Numbered from the stretch's first letter, positions 7,697-15,985 are shown. The stretch: DNA of 64,000 nucleotides from Rhabdochromatium marinum (GCF_016583795.1 NZ_NRRS01000002.1:1-64000), one strand, 5' to 3'. The notes: a model not told the origin generated them from the letters alone. Numbers and translations: made by a program.

Positions 7697-8953
7697 TCAC
7701 TGCGATACATTCTCTTCCGGCGGGAACAACAAGAACGCGATCAGGCCCATAAAACCGGTCAGAACCACCAATGCCAGGAAAGCTCGGTTTGCCAGCAGAG
7801 GCGCGCGGCGCCAGCGCAGCCAGGCGAGCGCCAGCACCAGCGCGAGGCCACTGCCGATGCAGGCTTTGGCACCATGCCAGCAGAGGCGCAGCTGCAAATA
7901 GCGTGACTCGGGCAAGCGCCATTGCAGGCTGAAGGGCGTCAGGCTATCCCAGAGGGTATCGACCAGGCGTGGTTCGGCCATGGCCATGCGCCTTTGATAG
8001 TGGGCGATAGGAGTGAAATCGCGTTGCATCGCCACTGCGTGAATGTCCTGGCGGTCGGAGTAGATGGCGGTACGATAGAGCGGATTGAAGAGAATTTTCA
8101 GCTCCATGCGCTCCGGGTCGAAAGCGGGCAGCTCCAGGGGAATCAGCGGATCATCATCGCGACCGAGCAAATACAGCTGGCCATCCTCGGCGAGCAGAAA
8201 GCCCAGATGGGCGCTGCCCGTGTTTTCGCTGATCTTCAGCGCGCGCACCTTGAGGCCCTCCGGCAGCGGCACCAGCCGCACCCAGGGTGCGCCGTCAACG
8301 CGCTTGAGCTGAAAGAGCGCGCCCGTGTCATCGAGCAGAAAATAGCCGGCGTCGAAGGCCTTGAGAATGGATACCCGCCCGAAAGTGGCCCGCACCGGGA
8401 AGACAAAGCCCGCATCATCGAGCGCGCGGGTAAAGGTGGCCGTCAGGGTCGGATCGCGGCGATTGGCATCGCTGTCGATGAAGGTCAGCGCCTGGCCAGG
8501 GCGCATGATGTTTTCGGGAAAGCGCAGTCGGGAGCGTCCCGGGTTCGATTCCAGCAGCGGGAAGAGTTGAATGCGCGGGGCCCGCGCGGGCAGATCCCGG
8601 GGCTCGAATTCGAGCACCAGGCGCTCGGCGCGAATCGCCGCCTTATCGAAGCGCTGCCCGGCCAACTCCAGCGGCAGCTGGCCCCAAAGCTCCATGTTCT
8701 TGTAATAGATAAAGGGGATGAGCTGCTCGAATTCCTCGCGGCTGTAATCCCGGCCGTCCTGGTCGCGATAGACGAATTGATGTCCGGTGCCGAGCAACTC
8801 CTTGTAGACGAAGCGCTCGATGACCGGACTGTAGAAGAGCTGCGTCTTGCCAAAGCGGTACTCAAACAACAGCGCTTTGACCTGCGGCAGCCAGATGGCG
8901 AGCAGGGCAAGGGTCAAGGCGATCAACGACCAGCGGGCAATGCGTGCGGTCAT
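7697..8953 (-). CDS. DUF4857-type membrane-anchored periplasmic protein
   Basis: A 418-residue protein with an N-terminal membrane helix (about residues 8-28), a large extracytoplasmic domain that appears beta-rich (30-345), and two C-terminal helices (about 360-410). Size, helix layout and position beside an ABC ATPase and permease match the DUF4857 family of ABC-associated proteins. It follows the permease gene after nine bases and is followed by DUF1007. The large domain could act as substrate receptor or coupling subunit; no catalytic motif is visible. Confidence 0.6.
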   Translation of the reverse strand: MTARIARWSLIALTLALLAIWLPQVKALLFEYRFGKTQLFYSPVIERFVYKELLGTGHQFVYRDQDGRDYSREEFEQLIPFIYYKNMELWGQLPLELAGQRFDKAAIRAERLVLEFEPRDLPARAPRIQLFPLLESNPGRSRLRFPENIMRPGQALTFIDSDANRRDPTLTATFTRALDDAGFVFPVRATFGRVSILKAFDAGYFLLDDTGALFQLKRVDGAPWVRLVPLPEGLKVRALKISENTGSAHLGFLLAEDGQLYLLGRDDDPLIPLELPAFDPERMELKILFNPLYRTAIYSDRQDIHAVAMQRDFTPIAHYQRRMAMAEPRLVDTLWDSLTPFSLQWRLPESRYLQLRLCWHGAKACIGSGLALVLALAWLRWRRAPLLANRAFLALVVLTGFMGLIAFLLFPPEENVSQ

Positions 8954-8962
8954 GGCGTTCCC

Positions 8963-9634
8963 CTAGAGACTGGCCTGATGGCGATAACGATGGGCAGGCA
9001 GAATGACCGCCGGAACGTACAGCAGCGCGAGCAGCAGCAGCGCGGGCATGACCAGGTCGTATTCCTGATAGCCGCGTTCCTGGAAGAGCAGGCCGACAAA
9101 GGCCAGACTGACACCCAAATAGGCCAGTCGGCGCGGCCAGGCCGGCTCCAGCAGGGCCAGGGTGGCGCCGCAATAGGCCACCCAGCCCGCCAGCAGCCAG
9201 GGTAAGGCAGTCAGCACCGCACTCGCCGCTGCCTCGCGCGGAAACCAAAGGCCAATCAGCCCGTAAAGGCCAATGGCATCCAGCGCGCTCAAGGCGGCGC
9301 CAAGCAACGCACCCACCGCCAGCCAGCTCCACACCAACAGGTCAGCACGCACCGGCAAATGCAACGACAGGCGAAAGCGCCCGTGCAGTCGTTCAGGGCC
9401 AAACTGCGCCAGCGCCAGCGCGGCGCCGGTGACCGCTGGCAGGTATTGCAGCGGCGTATGGAGCAAGCGCCGCAACTCGAAGGCCCAGTACCAAATCATT
9501 TCCGAGTGCTCGACTTGGAACTGATAGCGCAACGCTAGCCCCAGATAGGCGAGCAGACCGAGATGCACCACCAGCAGCGCGGCCAGAGTCCAGCGCAGCT
9601 TCAGCCACTCTTTTAGCAGGATTGCTTGCCACAT
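8963..9634 (-). CDS. ABC transporter permease subunit
   Basis: A 223-residue, strongly hydrophobic protein with about six membrane helices, starting MWQAILLKEWLKLRWTL, the amphipathic entry helix seen in ABC-2-like permeases. It lacks a recognisable EAA loop of importers. The ATG at 9634 lies 12 bases after the stop of the ATPase gene. Together with the ATPase and the DUF4857 protein it forms an exporter-like or mechanotransmission-like complex; substrate unknown. Confidence 0.7.
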   Translation of the reverse strand: MWQAILLKEWLKLRWTLAALLVVHLGLLAYLGLALRYQFQVEHSEMIWYWAFELRRLLHTPLQYLPAVTGAALALAQFGPERLHGRFRLSLHLPVRADLLVWSWLAVGALLGAALSALDAIGLYGLIGLWFPREAAASAVLTALPWLLAGWVAYCGATLALLEPAWPRRLAYLGVSLAFVGLLFQERGYQEYDLVMPALLLLALLYVPAVILPAHRYRHQASL

Positions 9635-9645
9635 GCGAATCAGTC

Positions 9646-10557
9646 TCAATATTTTCCGGTCAGCCCAATAAAGGCGTCTTCCAAGGTCATCGGCAGTTCC
9701 TCGCCGAGCGCGATCTCCGGGCATCGGGCGGCCAGATGCCTGGCGACCTGGTCGCGCTCGGCAAAGCTATACAGACGTGGTGGTCGGGCGAAAACATCCG
9801 GGTTGTGGATGATGGCATCGGCTGCTGGCGGTTGGGCGCTGGCTGGCAGAGAGAAGGCAAAACAGCGGAAGCTGTGGCGGAACTCGGCCAGCGGCATCTG
9901 CAGGATCTCGCCGCCGCGCTGCAGGAACACCACCTCGTCGACCAGCACCTCCATATCCTGCACCACATGGGAGGTCAGGAACACCGTCTTGCCGCCCTCG
10001 CCCAAATAGGCCGCGAGATAGTCCAGAAACAGCCGCCGATAGCCAGCGTCCAACCCCATCGAATAGTCATCCAGAATCATCAACTCCGGATTCTGGGCGA
10101 AGATCAGCCCGAGTACCACTTGCGAGCGCTGCCCGCAGGACATCTGGGCGATTTTGTGGTTGCGCGACAGCCCCATGCGGTCGACCAGATCGTAGTACAG
10201 CTCAGCGCGCCAGCCGGGATAGAAGGGCCGGTGATAGCGCTCGATCTGAGCGATGCTCATGTAGTCCTGGGTCAGATGGCCCTCGAACAGCAGCCCAATG
10301 CGCGCGCGGGTGGCGGGCGAGAGCGCGTGCGAGTCCTGGCCCAGCACTCGGCAATGGCCGCTGCTCGGGCGCAGAAAGCCCATTAGCAGGCGGATCAGAG
10401 TGGTTTTGCCCACGCCATTTTTGCCGAGCAGAGCCACCACTCGACCCTTGGTGATGGTCAGGCTGAGATTGCGATAGAGCGTTCGTTGCCCATACCGGTG
10501 GGTAATGGCGTCGATCTCAATCGCGGATTCAGGTGGCAGAGGGCGAACAGGAGACAT
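9646..10557 (-). CDS. ABC transporter ATPase with unusual Walker B
   Basis: A 303-residue ABC ATPase. Walker A GKNGVGKT is at residues 45-52, the Q-loop region follows at LLFEGHL, the signature is the degenerate MSCGQ (139-143), and the switch His is in LTSHVVQDMEVL. Walker B reads LMILDDYSMGLD, so the catalytic Glu is replaced by Asp (D164). This should slow hydrolysis unless compensated, and is seen in some one-sided or regulatory ABC subunits. It is the first gene of the operon that runs to the NicO permease. The ATG at 10557 lacks a strong Shine-Dalgarno; codons further upstream are not ABC-like. Confidence 0.8.
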   Translation of the reverse strand: MSPVRPLPPESAIEIDAITHRYGQRTLYRNLSLTITKGRVVALLGKNGVGKTTLIRLLMGFLRPSSGHCRVLGQDSHALSPATRARIGLLFEGHLTQDYMSIAQIERYHRPFYPGWRAELYYDLVDRMGLSRNHKIAQMSCGQRSQVVLGLIFAQNPELMILDDYSMGLDAGYRRLFLDYLAAYLGEGGKTVFLTSHVVQDMEVLVDEVVFLQRGGEILQMPLAEFRHSFRCFAFSLPASAQPPAADAIIHNPDVFARPPRLYSFAERDQVARHLAARCPEIALGEELPMTLEDAFIGLTGKY

Positions 10558-10748
10558 GCCATGTTCAGTGTCGATTTGAGAACACGCCAGTCTAAAGACA
10601 ACCAGCATCAAATGCAAATGCGAGCGCCTCTTGTTTGCAAAACCATTTATTCTGGGGTAAGATCCGCACATTCGGTTGGGTATTGTCAGCGCAACCCATA
10701 GCAATCCTTTGATCTAAAAACATTTATTCTTTAACCCTTAAGGAGAAC
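10558..10748. promoter_or_regulatory. divergent promoter region between the two metal operons
   Basis: 191 bases separate the ABC operon (minus) from the DUF4198 series (plus). It is AT-richer than its surroundings and contains AATGCGAGCGCCTCTTG at 10617-10633, which keeps the left half of the Fur-like pattern but not GATTC. No confident -35/-10 pair was identified. Co-regulation of the two operons is likely from the layout, not proven. Confidence 0.45.
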
Positions 10749-11069
10749 ATGATGCGTCGGCTTTCTTTGTCCGTTCTGTTTGCGACCCTGACCCTAAGCA
10801 GCCTGTCCGCCCTGGCGCACACCCCGCTGTGCGCCTGCTACGACATGGGCGATGGTACCATTCTATGCGAAGGTGGCTTTTCCGACGGCTCCTCCGCCTC
10901 GGGCGTGAGCATCCGGGTGGTTGACAGTGACGACAATCCGCTACTGGAAGGTGAGATGAGCGAAGACAGCGAGTTTGAGTTCGACAAGCCGGATGGCGAT
11001 TACACCGTGGTTTTCGATGCCGGCCCGGGTCATAACATCGAGATCGACGGCCAAGACATCGTTGAATGA
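10749..11069 (+). CDS. small acidic periplasmic protein, possible metal-transport accessory
   Basis: A 106-residue exported protein: a signal peptide ends at LSALA, then the mature N-terminus HTPLCACYDMGDGTILCEGG with three cysteines and a His. The remainder is a very acidic beta-sandwich-like domain (GVSIRVVDSDDNPLLEGEM...GDYTVVFDAGPGH) like the carboxypeptidase-regulatory/NikL-type small periplasmic proteins found beside nickel or cobalt transporters. AAGGAG lies three bases before ATG 10749 and six before ATG 10752, so the second Met may be the true start. It leads the plus-strand series and precedes the DUF4198 gene by 94 bases. Confidence 0.6.
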   Translation: MMRRLSLSVLFATLTLSSLSALAHTPLCACYDMGDGTILCEGGFSDGSSASGVSIRVVDSDDNPLLEGEMSEDSEFEFDKPDGDYTVVFDAGPGHNIEIDGQDIVE

Positions 11070-11163
11070 TGCCGATGTCGGCCAACCACATATAAGCAGC
11101 TTTATCGACACTTCGCTGAGTAACACTTCACTATCAACACTCTAATCAGGAGAATTCTGATCA

Positions 11164-12219
11164 ATGCGCACCCAACTTGCCCTGGCCACTGCGGCCATGC
11201 TGACCAGCAGCCTGGCGCAGGCTCACTTTCAACTGCTCTACACCCCCGAAGTCATGCTGGAGAAACCCGGCACCCTGGATTTCAAGCTGGTCTTCGGCCA
11301 CCCGATGGAAAACGGCCATACCATGGACATGGGCAAGCCTGAAGACTTCTATGTGGTGTTCAAGGGCGAGCAGACCGACCTTACCGACAGCCTTCAGCCC
11401 ATTACCTGGAAAGGCGCACACAACGAGGCGCAAGCCTACGAAGCCAGCTACAAGGTACGGCGCAATGGTGACTACGCCTTCGTGCTGGTGCCCGCCCCCT
11501 ACTATGAGAAAAGTGAGGACATCTACATCCAGCAAATCACCAAGGCGTTGATTAACAAAGGCGGCATGCCAACCGACTGGCACGAGCCCCTAGGGCTGAA
11601 AACCGAGATTGTGCCGTTGAACAAGCCCTATCAGGTCTATGCGGGTGGCAGCTTCACCGGGCGACTGTTGCGCAACGGGGAGCCGGCTGCGGGGGTCGAA
11701 TGCGAAATCGAATACATCAACACTACAATCGACATGAACGCTAACGCCTTTGCTGCCGATGCCTTGGGCGATGTGCCTCCCTCCGCAATCGTGACGATCA
11801 CCGATGCCGACGGCGAGTTTACCTTCGGCATTCCCGGGCCGGGTGTTTGGGGCTTTGCCTGCCTGGGATCAGGACCGGACACCGAGTATGATGGCAAAGA
11901 ACTGTCACAGGATGCGGTATTGTGGATCAATGCCAGCCCTCTTGACACCACGGGCGCACCGGCCACGGCGGCGCACGCATCCACCCACATGGAGGAACCT
12001 GACACCGCCAATACGCAACCCCTGACCCAGGATCAAGTCCGCGAGCTGCAACAGGCACTCGCCACCATTGGGCTGTACCAGGGCAGCACCGACGGCGTCC
12101 CCGGCCCTGGTACCACCAAGGCGGTTGAGCTTTTCCAGCGCGCCCACGGCATCGACGGCACCGGCGAGGCCACTTCCGCCCTGCTGGCGAACATCGTTCA
12201 AATAGCCAAGCAGCTATGA
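11164..12219 (+). CDS. periplasmic DUF4198 protein fused to a peptidoglycan-binding domain
   Basis: A 351-residue exported protein. A signal peptide ends at LAQA, the mature protein starts with HFQLLY, and residues about 20-255 follow the DUF4198 (NikK/NikM-like) pattern with GHPMENGHTMDMG and DADGEFTFGIPGPGVWGF. A Thr/Ala/Pro linker (262-285) leads to a PG_binding_1 domain (about 287-348: LQQALATIGLYQGSTDGVPG...TTKAVELFQRAHGIDGTG). DUF4198 proteins are thought to bind metal for Ni/Co or related uptake; the wall-binding tail would anchor this one in the periplasm. The start has GGAG eleven bases upstream. Confidence 0.75.
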   Translation: MRTQLALATAAMLTSSLAQAHFQLLYTPEVMLEKPGTLDFKLVFGHPMENGHTMDMGKPEDFYVVFKGEQTDLTDSLQPITWKGAHNEAQAYEASYKVRRNGDYAFVLVPAPYYEKSEDIYIQQITKALINKGGMPTDWHEPLGLKTEIVPLNKPYQVYAGGSFTGRLLRNGEPAAGVECEIEYINTTIDMNANAFAADALGDVPPSAIVTITDADGEFTFGIPGPGVWGFACLGSGPDTEYDGKELSQDAVLWINASPLDTTGAPATAAHASTHMEEPDTANTQPLTQDQVRELQQALATIGLYQGSTDGVPGPGTTKAVELFQRAHGIDGTGEATSALLANIVQIAKQL

Positions 12220-12255
12220 GTCCATTATCCGCACACCACACCAGAGATTAGAAGC

Positions 12256-12840
12256 ATGAGTGAACAGTCCACCGGCGGCCCACCTGAATCAGCTGGGCCA
12301 TCGACAGCAGGCAATGCGTGCGCCGAGGCACCTGCCCAGCCGACCTCTCCACCCGGCCCACCACCGGCATGGGCGCCCGAGGCACCAGCCGTTACAGGAC
12401 ATGGACCAGGGCCGGGTTCCCCTTATCCACCGCCTCCTGGCCCGTTTCCGCCGCATGGTTATGAGGCGGCCTATGGAGCTTATGGATATGCACCTGGATA
12501 TGCGCCGCCCGGCTATGCGCCACCGCCCGGCGCTGGGTATCCTCCAGGCTATGGCGAACCCGGGCCGGGCGTTGCGCATGGACAGCCTGGCGCTCAGGAT
12601 CACACCGGCCATGGCCGCCAGGCCGGTGTCTCCCAGGTCATCGACGAGCTGGCCAGCGGTGGCAATGGCCTCAACAGCCTGAGCCGCCTGCTCAACTTCG
12701 ATGACACCGAATTCTGGAAAGGCGCCCTGGTCGGGGCGGCGGCGGTGATGCTGTTGACCAACGAATCGGTGCAAAACACCCTGTTTGGCGGCCGTGCGAA
12801 GAACAGCCGGTCCGGAAACGATCAAGGGGCTGACGGATGA
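12256..12840 (+). CDS. Pro/Gly/Tyr-rich protein with a glycine-zipper helix, ferrosome-type candidate
   Basis: A 194-residue protein in two parts. Residues 1-120 are almost entirely P, G, A and Y, including repeated GYAPPGYAPP-like units, and are likely disordered. Residues 145-178 hold NFDDTEFWKGALVGAAAVMLL and TNESVQNTLFG, a single hydrophobic glycine-zipper helix. This second part is paralogous to the 13424-13828 product. Such small GxxxG membrane proteins accompany the P1B ATPase of ferrosome (fez) loci and resemble magnetosome-type membrane proteins. It starts the ATGA-coupled series 12256-13369. Function inferred from context. Confidence 0.65.
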   Translation: MSEQSTGGPPESAGPSTAGNACAEAPAQPTSPPGPPPAWAPEAPAVTGHGPGPGSPYPPPPGPFPPHGYEAAYGAYGYAPGYAPPGYAPPPGAGYPPGYGEPGPGVAHGQPGAQDHTGHGRQAGVSQVIDELASGGNGLNSLSRLLNFDDTEFWKGALVGAAAVMLLTNESVQNTLFGGRAKNSRSGNDQGADG

Positions 12841-13181
12841 ATTATCCACCGAACCTACCCTCATCGCCGCCCCACCCCCCTCCGGGGGATCTGTGCGTGG
12901 ATCTGACCCAAATGGCGCTGATGGGCGCGGTGATCGGTGCCACCGGCGCGGCCGGTCAGCAGTTACGCGCCATGCAGCTCGGGCGTACCAACGCACGCCA
13001 GATGGTGCGCGAGACGGCGCGCACGGCGCTGATCAGTGGCGCGGCCAGTGCGGTTGCCGGCGCAGCGGCGCATACAGTGTCGCGTAACGGTCTGACCCGC
13101 CTGGCGGTGTTGCTGGCTGCGGGCACAGCGGTGATGTACGCGGCGCACAGCCGCACCAACCCGGAGGATTCCAATCCATGA
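12837..13181 (+). CDS. small hydrophobic Ala/Gly-rich membrane protein
   Basis: A 114-residue protein overlapping the previous gene by ATGA. After a Pro-rich start there is a Gly/Ala-rich hydrophobic stretch MALMGAVIGATGAAGQQL (residues 25-42), a basic linker with RTNARQMVRETAR, and one or two more helices (64-100). The pattern suggests a membrane-bending or membrane-lining protein rather than an enzyme. I do not recognise a named family. Tight coupling to both neighbours indicates stoichiometric co-synthesis. Confidence 0.6.
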   Translation: MNYPPNLPSSPPHPPPGDLCVDLTQMALMGAVIGATGAAGQQLRAMQLGRTNARQMVRETARTALISGAASAVAGAAAHTVSRNGLTRLAVLLAAGTAVMYAAHSRTNPEDSNP

Positions 13182-13369
13182 GCTCTTCCCAAGGCCCTCA
13201 ACGCCAGCGCCACGGGGTAAAGAAAAAACTGGTTGAAGGCGCTGGTGGCCTGCTGATCGGTGCGGCCCTGGTGGTTTTTCTGCGCGGTCTGGTCAAGCAG
13301 CGCCAGTCACAGGGTCGGTCGTCAGCAGATGCCAACACGCCCGAGGCCCCACCATCGCGCCCGGCTTGA
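13178..13369 (+). CDS. 63-residue single-helix basic membrane protein
   Basis: Overlaps the previous gene by ATGA. It has a basic N-terminus (RQRHGVKKKLVEG), one helix GAGGLLIGAALVVFLRGLV (residues 22-40) with a GxxxG-type face, and a polar tail. The small size and clear translational coupling support a real gene. Its place in the series suggests a structural part of the same membrane system. Confidence 0.6.
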   Translation: MSSSQGPQRQRHGVKKKLVEGAGGLLIGAALVVFLRGLVKQRQSQGRSSADANTPEAPPSRPA

Positions 13370-13423
13370 GCCACGGCGCTTGATCCCTTCCATCTTCCTT
13401 GTCACCACAGCGAGCATCTCCTA

Positions 13424-13828
13424 ATGAGCGATCCCCGTTTTTCTTCCGTGCACCCCGGCTTGTCCAACAATGCCCACCCCGGTTACGGCCAGGCCAATGC
13501 GCCGGGCAGCGGTTCCCAGGGCTTTGGCGCCCAATCAGCCGGCTATGGCTATGGCGCCAGCGGGGCGCAACAGTGGCCACAAAACATGGCCGTGCGCCCC
13601 AACCAAAACAGCGGCTCCCTGTTAAATTTCACCAATGATCGCTTCATCAAGGGCGCGCTGATCGGTGCAGCGGCCGCCTACCTGCTCACCAACGAAAGTG
13701 TGCAGCGCACCCTGATTAAAAGCGCTGTGCGCACTTGGTCGCTGGTACAGACCGGTGTCGAAGAGGTCAAGGAGCGTTTCCACGACGCCGAGGCTGAAAT
13801 TCACGCCGAATCCAACCAGGATGACTGA
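13424..13828 (+). CDS. glycine-zipper membrane protein paralogous to the 12256 product, ferrosome-type candidate
   Basis: A 134-residue protein with a Gly/Ser/Gln/Tyr-rich disordered N-terminus (1-65), the helix NFTNDRFIKGALIGAAAAYLL (68-88) and TNESVQRTLIKSAVRTWSL, then an acidic amphipathic helix (VEEVKERFHDAEAEI). NF....F.KGAL.GAAA..LLTNESVQ.TL is shared with the 12256-12840 product, so the two arose by duplication. It ends 42 bases before the P1B ATPase gene. FezA-like role is possible; this is inference from position and helix type. Confidence 0.65.
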   Translation: MSDPRFSSVHPGLSNNAHPGYGQANAPGSGSQGFGAQSAGYGYGASGAQQWPQNMAVRPNQNSGSLLNFTNDRFIKGALIGAAAAYLLTNESVQRTLIKSAVRTWSLVQTGVEEVKERFHDAEAEIHAESNQDD

Positions 13829-13870
13829 GTCGTACCCGGCCAGGCTGCACCCATCGGCCACCTCCGAACG

Positions 13871-15985
13871 GTGATGGGTATGCGCTACCAACTGATCCAC
13901 GAACTGCCCGGTCGGCTGCGCTTACGGGTACCGGCGCTGAACCAGCCTGAGTGTCCCGCCGGGATGCTGGAACGCTGGATGGAGACCAGCCCGGTGATCC
14001 GCTCGGTGCGCGTCAACCCCAGAGCCAAGGCGGTAATTCTGGAGTATCAGGGCGCGGCCCAGGAGCGTCGCACGGCTTTGCACCATTTGCGCGAGGCGCG
14101 CTTTGACACACTGCCGGCGCTGGATACGGATTTCTACCCGCCTGAGGATGATCTGCTGCCGATGGTTCGAGGGGGGTTGGCCATGCTCGCTCTGCCTCTG
14201 CTACCGCTGCCGGTGCGTGGTCTGCTGACGCTGCTCAATGTCGGCCCCACGCTGCTTCACGGGTTGGATACCCTGGTGCATCGGGGGCTGAAGATGGAAG
14301 TTCTGGATGCACTGGCGGTGGGACTGGCTGCCACCGGCGGTCAGCATCAGACCGCCAATGTCACCGATTTTCTCCTCAAGCTGGGGGAATTTCTCGAACA
14401 CCGCACCCAGCGCCAGTCCGATCAGCTACTGCGCCAGTTGTTGCGCCCGCCACCGGCGCTGGCCTGGGTGGAACGTGCGGGCACTCTGATGCAGCTCAGT
14501 GCCGATCAGGTGCAGCCGGGCGAGACAGTGGTGGTCGGGGTCGGTGAGGCGATTCCAGTGGACGGCTGGGTGCTGTCGGGCACGGCCTTGGTTAATCAAG
14601 CCAGTGTCACCGGCGAGGATGTCCCGGTGCGCAAGGAAGCCCCGGCGCGAGTGATCGCCGGCTCCACCCTGATGGAAGGACGCTTGCAGATCGAAGCGGC
14701 GCGCGTCGGTGCCGAGACCACCCAGGCACGGGTGGCCGGCTTCATCCAGCAGGCACTCGATCAGCGCTCAGCCACCCAGTGCCTGTCCGAGCGCTTGGCC
14801 GATCAGCGGGTGTCTTTGACCCTGGGCACCGGTGCTCTGGTCTATGCGCTGACCCGTGATCTCAGCCGTCTGCAAGCGGTGTTTTTGGTCGATTACTCCT
14901 GCGCGCTCAAGCTCGGCACCCCGGTGACCTTCAAGGCAGCGCTGTCGAAAGCGGCGCACCACGGCGTCCTGATCAAGGGCGGTGAGGCCATTGAGCAACT
15001 CGCCGAGGTCGATACTCTGGTGTTCGACAAAACCGGCACCCTGACCGAAAGCGCGCTGGAGGTCACCGACACCCTGGTGCTCGACAAGCACAGCGGTTGT
15101 GCCAGTCAGGGCGCCTGCACCGAAACCGATTTGCTCGCCTTGGTGGCCTCGGTTGAAGAACACGCCAGTCATCCACTCGCTCAGGCGGTGGTGGCGGCTG
15201 CACGCGAGCAGCAACTGCCGCACATCTCCCATGGCGAGATCGATTATCTGGTCGCCCATGGGCTGTCTGCCGATGTGAAGGGCGGGCGCATTGTGGTGGG
15301 CAGCCGCCATTATCTCGAAGAACACATGGGGATTCGCTTCCAGCGTCATGAATCCACCATTAACCGGCTGCTCAACGAGGGCAAAACGCTGCTCTATGTC
15401 GCCAATGTCCAGGGGCCAGTTGGTGTGATCGCGCTGCGCGATCGCCCACGCGCCGAAGCCCCCGAGGTGATGATGCAGCTGCGCACCCTCGGCATACAAC
15501 GCTTGATCATGCTGACCGGCGATCGCCGTGACAAAGCCGAAGCCCTGGCCGCCGAACTGGGGCTTGATGAAATTCATGCCGAACTGGAGCCTGAGGCCAA
15601 GGCTGAAATCATCGAGCAGCTACGCGCCGCCGGGCGCCGTGTCGCCTTCGTCGGCGATGGCATTAACGACGGTCCAGCACTGGCAGCTGCCCATGTTGGC
15701 ATCGCCATGCCGCGCGGCACTGACATTGCCCGTGCCACCGCCGACATTGTTTTGCTTGAGGATCAGCTCGCCGCCATCGCCAGTGCCCGCGCGCTGAGCA
15801 CCGGCACCATGCAGCTAATCCGCAACAACTTCAAGATCGCCGTGGGGGTGAATACCGCACTGCTGGTGGGGGCGGTGTTTGGGCGCATTTCACCCATTAC
15901 CAGCGCCCTGTTGCACAATGGCACCACCATTGGCGTGCTGTTAAATGCGTTGCGTGGTCCTAGCTCCGACTCCAGAGCTCCCTAA
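13871..15985 (+). CDS. P1B-type metal ATPase, probable FezB-like ferrosome transporter
   Basis: A 704-residue P1B ATPase. The N-terminus is an HMA-like domain without CxxC, starting YQLIHELPGRLRLRVPAL; the Arg-rich GRLRLR is notable. Actuator TGED is at 247-250, the transmembrane metal motif is DYSCALKLGTP (Cys344), the phosphorylated Asp is D386 in DKTGT, the HP motif is HASHPLAQ, and GDGINDGPAL starts at 595. The SCALKL motif differs from CPC (copper/zinc) and SPC (cobalt) pumps. Adjacent small glycine-zipper proteins and FeoA suggest the P1B-6-like iron pump of ferrosomes. ATG 13871 is used; ATGs at 13874 and 13880 are possible. Confidence 0.8.
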   Translation: MMGMRYQLIHELPGRLRLRVPALNQPECPAGMLERWMETSPVIRSVRVNPRAKAVILEYQGAAQERRTALHHLREARFDTLPALDTDFYPPEDDLLPMVRGGLAMLALPLLPLPVRGLLTLLNVGPTLLHGLDTLVHRGLKMEVLDALAVGLAATGGQHQTANVTDFLLKLGEFLEHRTQRQSDQLLRQLLRPPPALAWVERAGTLMQLSADQVQPGETVVVGVGEAIPVDGWVLSGTALVNQASVTGEDVPVRKEAPARVIAGSTLMEGRLQIEAARVGAETTQARVAGFIQQALDQRSATQCLSERLADQRVSLTLGTGALVYALTRDLSRLQAVFLVDYSCALKLGTPVTFKAALSKAAHHGVLIKGGEAIEQLAEVDTLVFDKTGTLTESALEVTDTLVLDKHSGCASQGACTETDLLALVASVEEHASHPLAQAVVAAAREQQLPHISHGEIDYLVAHGLSADVKGGRIVVGSRHYLEEHMGIRFQRHESTINRLLNEGKTLLYVANVQGPVGVIALRDRPRAEAPEVMMQLRTLGIQRLIMLTGDRRDKAEALAAELGLDEIHAELEPEAKAEIIEQLRAAGRRVAFVGDGINDGPALAAAHVGIAMPRGTDIARATADIVLLEDQLAAIASARALSTGTMQLIRNNFKIAVGVNTALLVGAVFGRISPITSALLHNGTTIGVLLNALRGPSSDSRAP

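Noticed and set aside
7922-9205. 427-residue plus-strand frame opposite DUF4857 and the permease
   Set aside because: Composition is Gln/Arg-rich shadow-like, with no motifs, and both minus-strand genes are well supported.
10617-10635. Fur-like site in the divergent metal promoter
   Set aside because: Only the left half (AATGCGA) matches; GATTC is replaced by GCCTC. Kept as part of the promoter region, not as a site.
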